From assembly GCA_016873165.1 (NCBI GenBank), contig VGXV01000016.1, positions 1 to 64,000 of the forward strand: a DNA stretch of 64,000 nucleotides, in the 5' to 3' direction. Below the pieces are notes generated by a model, which worked only from the letters and a program-made list of their open reading frames with translations, had not been told where the DNA came from and ran no database searches. This DNA is from Planctomycetota bacterium (GTDB lineage Bacteria; Planctomycetota; Brocadiia; Brocadiales; Brocadiaceae). The translations under genes and the position numbers were made by a program. Within the stretch, counting starts at the first letter, position 1. Every line of letters starts with the position of its first letter. Shown one piece after another: positions 63,798-64,000 of this stretch.

Positions 63798-64000
63798 TTA
63801 TTTTGCTGTATCTGAATCTTGAATTATTTTGCTCTTTTTCAATCGCTTGTTAAAACGGTCGATTTGACCGGCGCTGTCAATAAATCTTTGTTTTCCTGTA
63901 TAAAAAGGGTGACATTTTGAACATATTTCTACGGCAATTTTAGGTTTTGTGGATCTGGTTTTAAATGTTTCCCCGCATCCGCACGTTACAACCGATTCTA
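63798..64000 (-). CDS. rpmE: 50S ribosomal protein L31, partial
   Basis: Reading on the minus strand from the window edge gives [12 protein letters not shown], then [15 protein letters not shown], ending D-T-A-K with TAA at 63798-63800. This is the C+ (zinc-binding) form of L31, with its four cysteines. The first few residues lie outside the window, and the tail is slightly longer than in E. coli. Confidence 0.92.
   Translation of the reverse strand, partial: ESVVTCGCGETFKTRSTKPKIAVEICSKCHPFYTGKQRFIDSAGQIDRFNKRLKKSKIIQDSDTAK

Overview
The window looks like chromosome from an anammox planctomycete (order Brocadiales), most like Candidatus Kuenenia. This is inferred from gene content and from my memory of protein families; no search was run. 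The clearest lineage marker is an 81-residue small basic protein at 10457-10702, of a ribosome-linked family I know from Planctomycetes, Verrucomicrobia and Chlamydiae. A tetraheme c-type cytochrome, non-haem iron proteins, a flavodiiron protein, APS reductase genes and many radical SAM enzymes fit a strict or near-strict anaerobe. Most genes are intact housekeeping or signalling genes in short operons, many with 1-8 base stop/start overlaps.

Layout. 1-670: three small minus-strand genes, the first cut by the window edge. 856-9094 (minus): ligA, then tldD-pilT-pilU-tldE-MFS, with the two protease-like genes flanking two type IV pilus ATPases. 9095-9473 holds two facing promoters. 9474-19900 (plus): a SPOR-like membrane protein, the small basic protein with an aminotransferase, a GT39-type glycosyltransferase, a lone receiver protein, trkH-trkA, a DHH phosphoesterase, an HDOD-GGDEF protein, a parvulin and a DUF465 protein. 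20200-25957: a Tat-exported DUF362 protein facing a minus-strand redox operon (rubredoxin, tetraheme cytochrome, thioredoxin reductase, rubrerythrin-like protein), then two radical SAM genes. 26146-30623: a hybrid histidine kinase with a dinucleotide-binding N-terminus and an HD-GYP response regulator. 30817-35896: a large exported protein with GNDxY repeats, a third radical SAM enzyme, htpX and a small acidic CxxC protein. 35977-42087: leuC, a 1423-residue CoA-dehydratase activase, leuD. 42327-47091: a flavodiiron protein, aprA-aprB and sat. 47092-50753: an accessory island of small genes (DUF2971 pseudogene, DUF4258/DUF2283, an orphan ORF, hicAB, a nucleotidyltransferase pair), with spacers resembling integron attC sites. 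50931-64000: an S41 protease facing a PpiD/SurA-like foldase, ribF, pncB, nadE, then minus-strand murA, prmC, prfA and rpmE (partial).

Across the window there is a family of palindromic dispersed repeats, several sharing an end motif TTAAGGAATTTC. One copy, exactly 96 bp long, lies in frame inside the GNDxY repeat protein. The observations I rate highest are this in-frame repeat, the integron-like cassette island, the Rossmann-fold histidine kinase, the GNDxY repeat protein itself, the redox operon, and a perfect 38-bp palindrome at 20149-20186.
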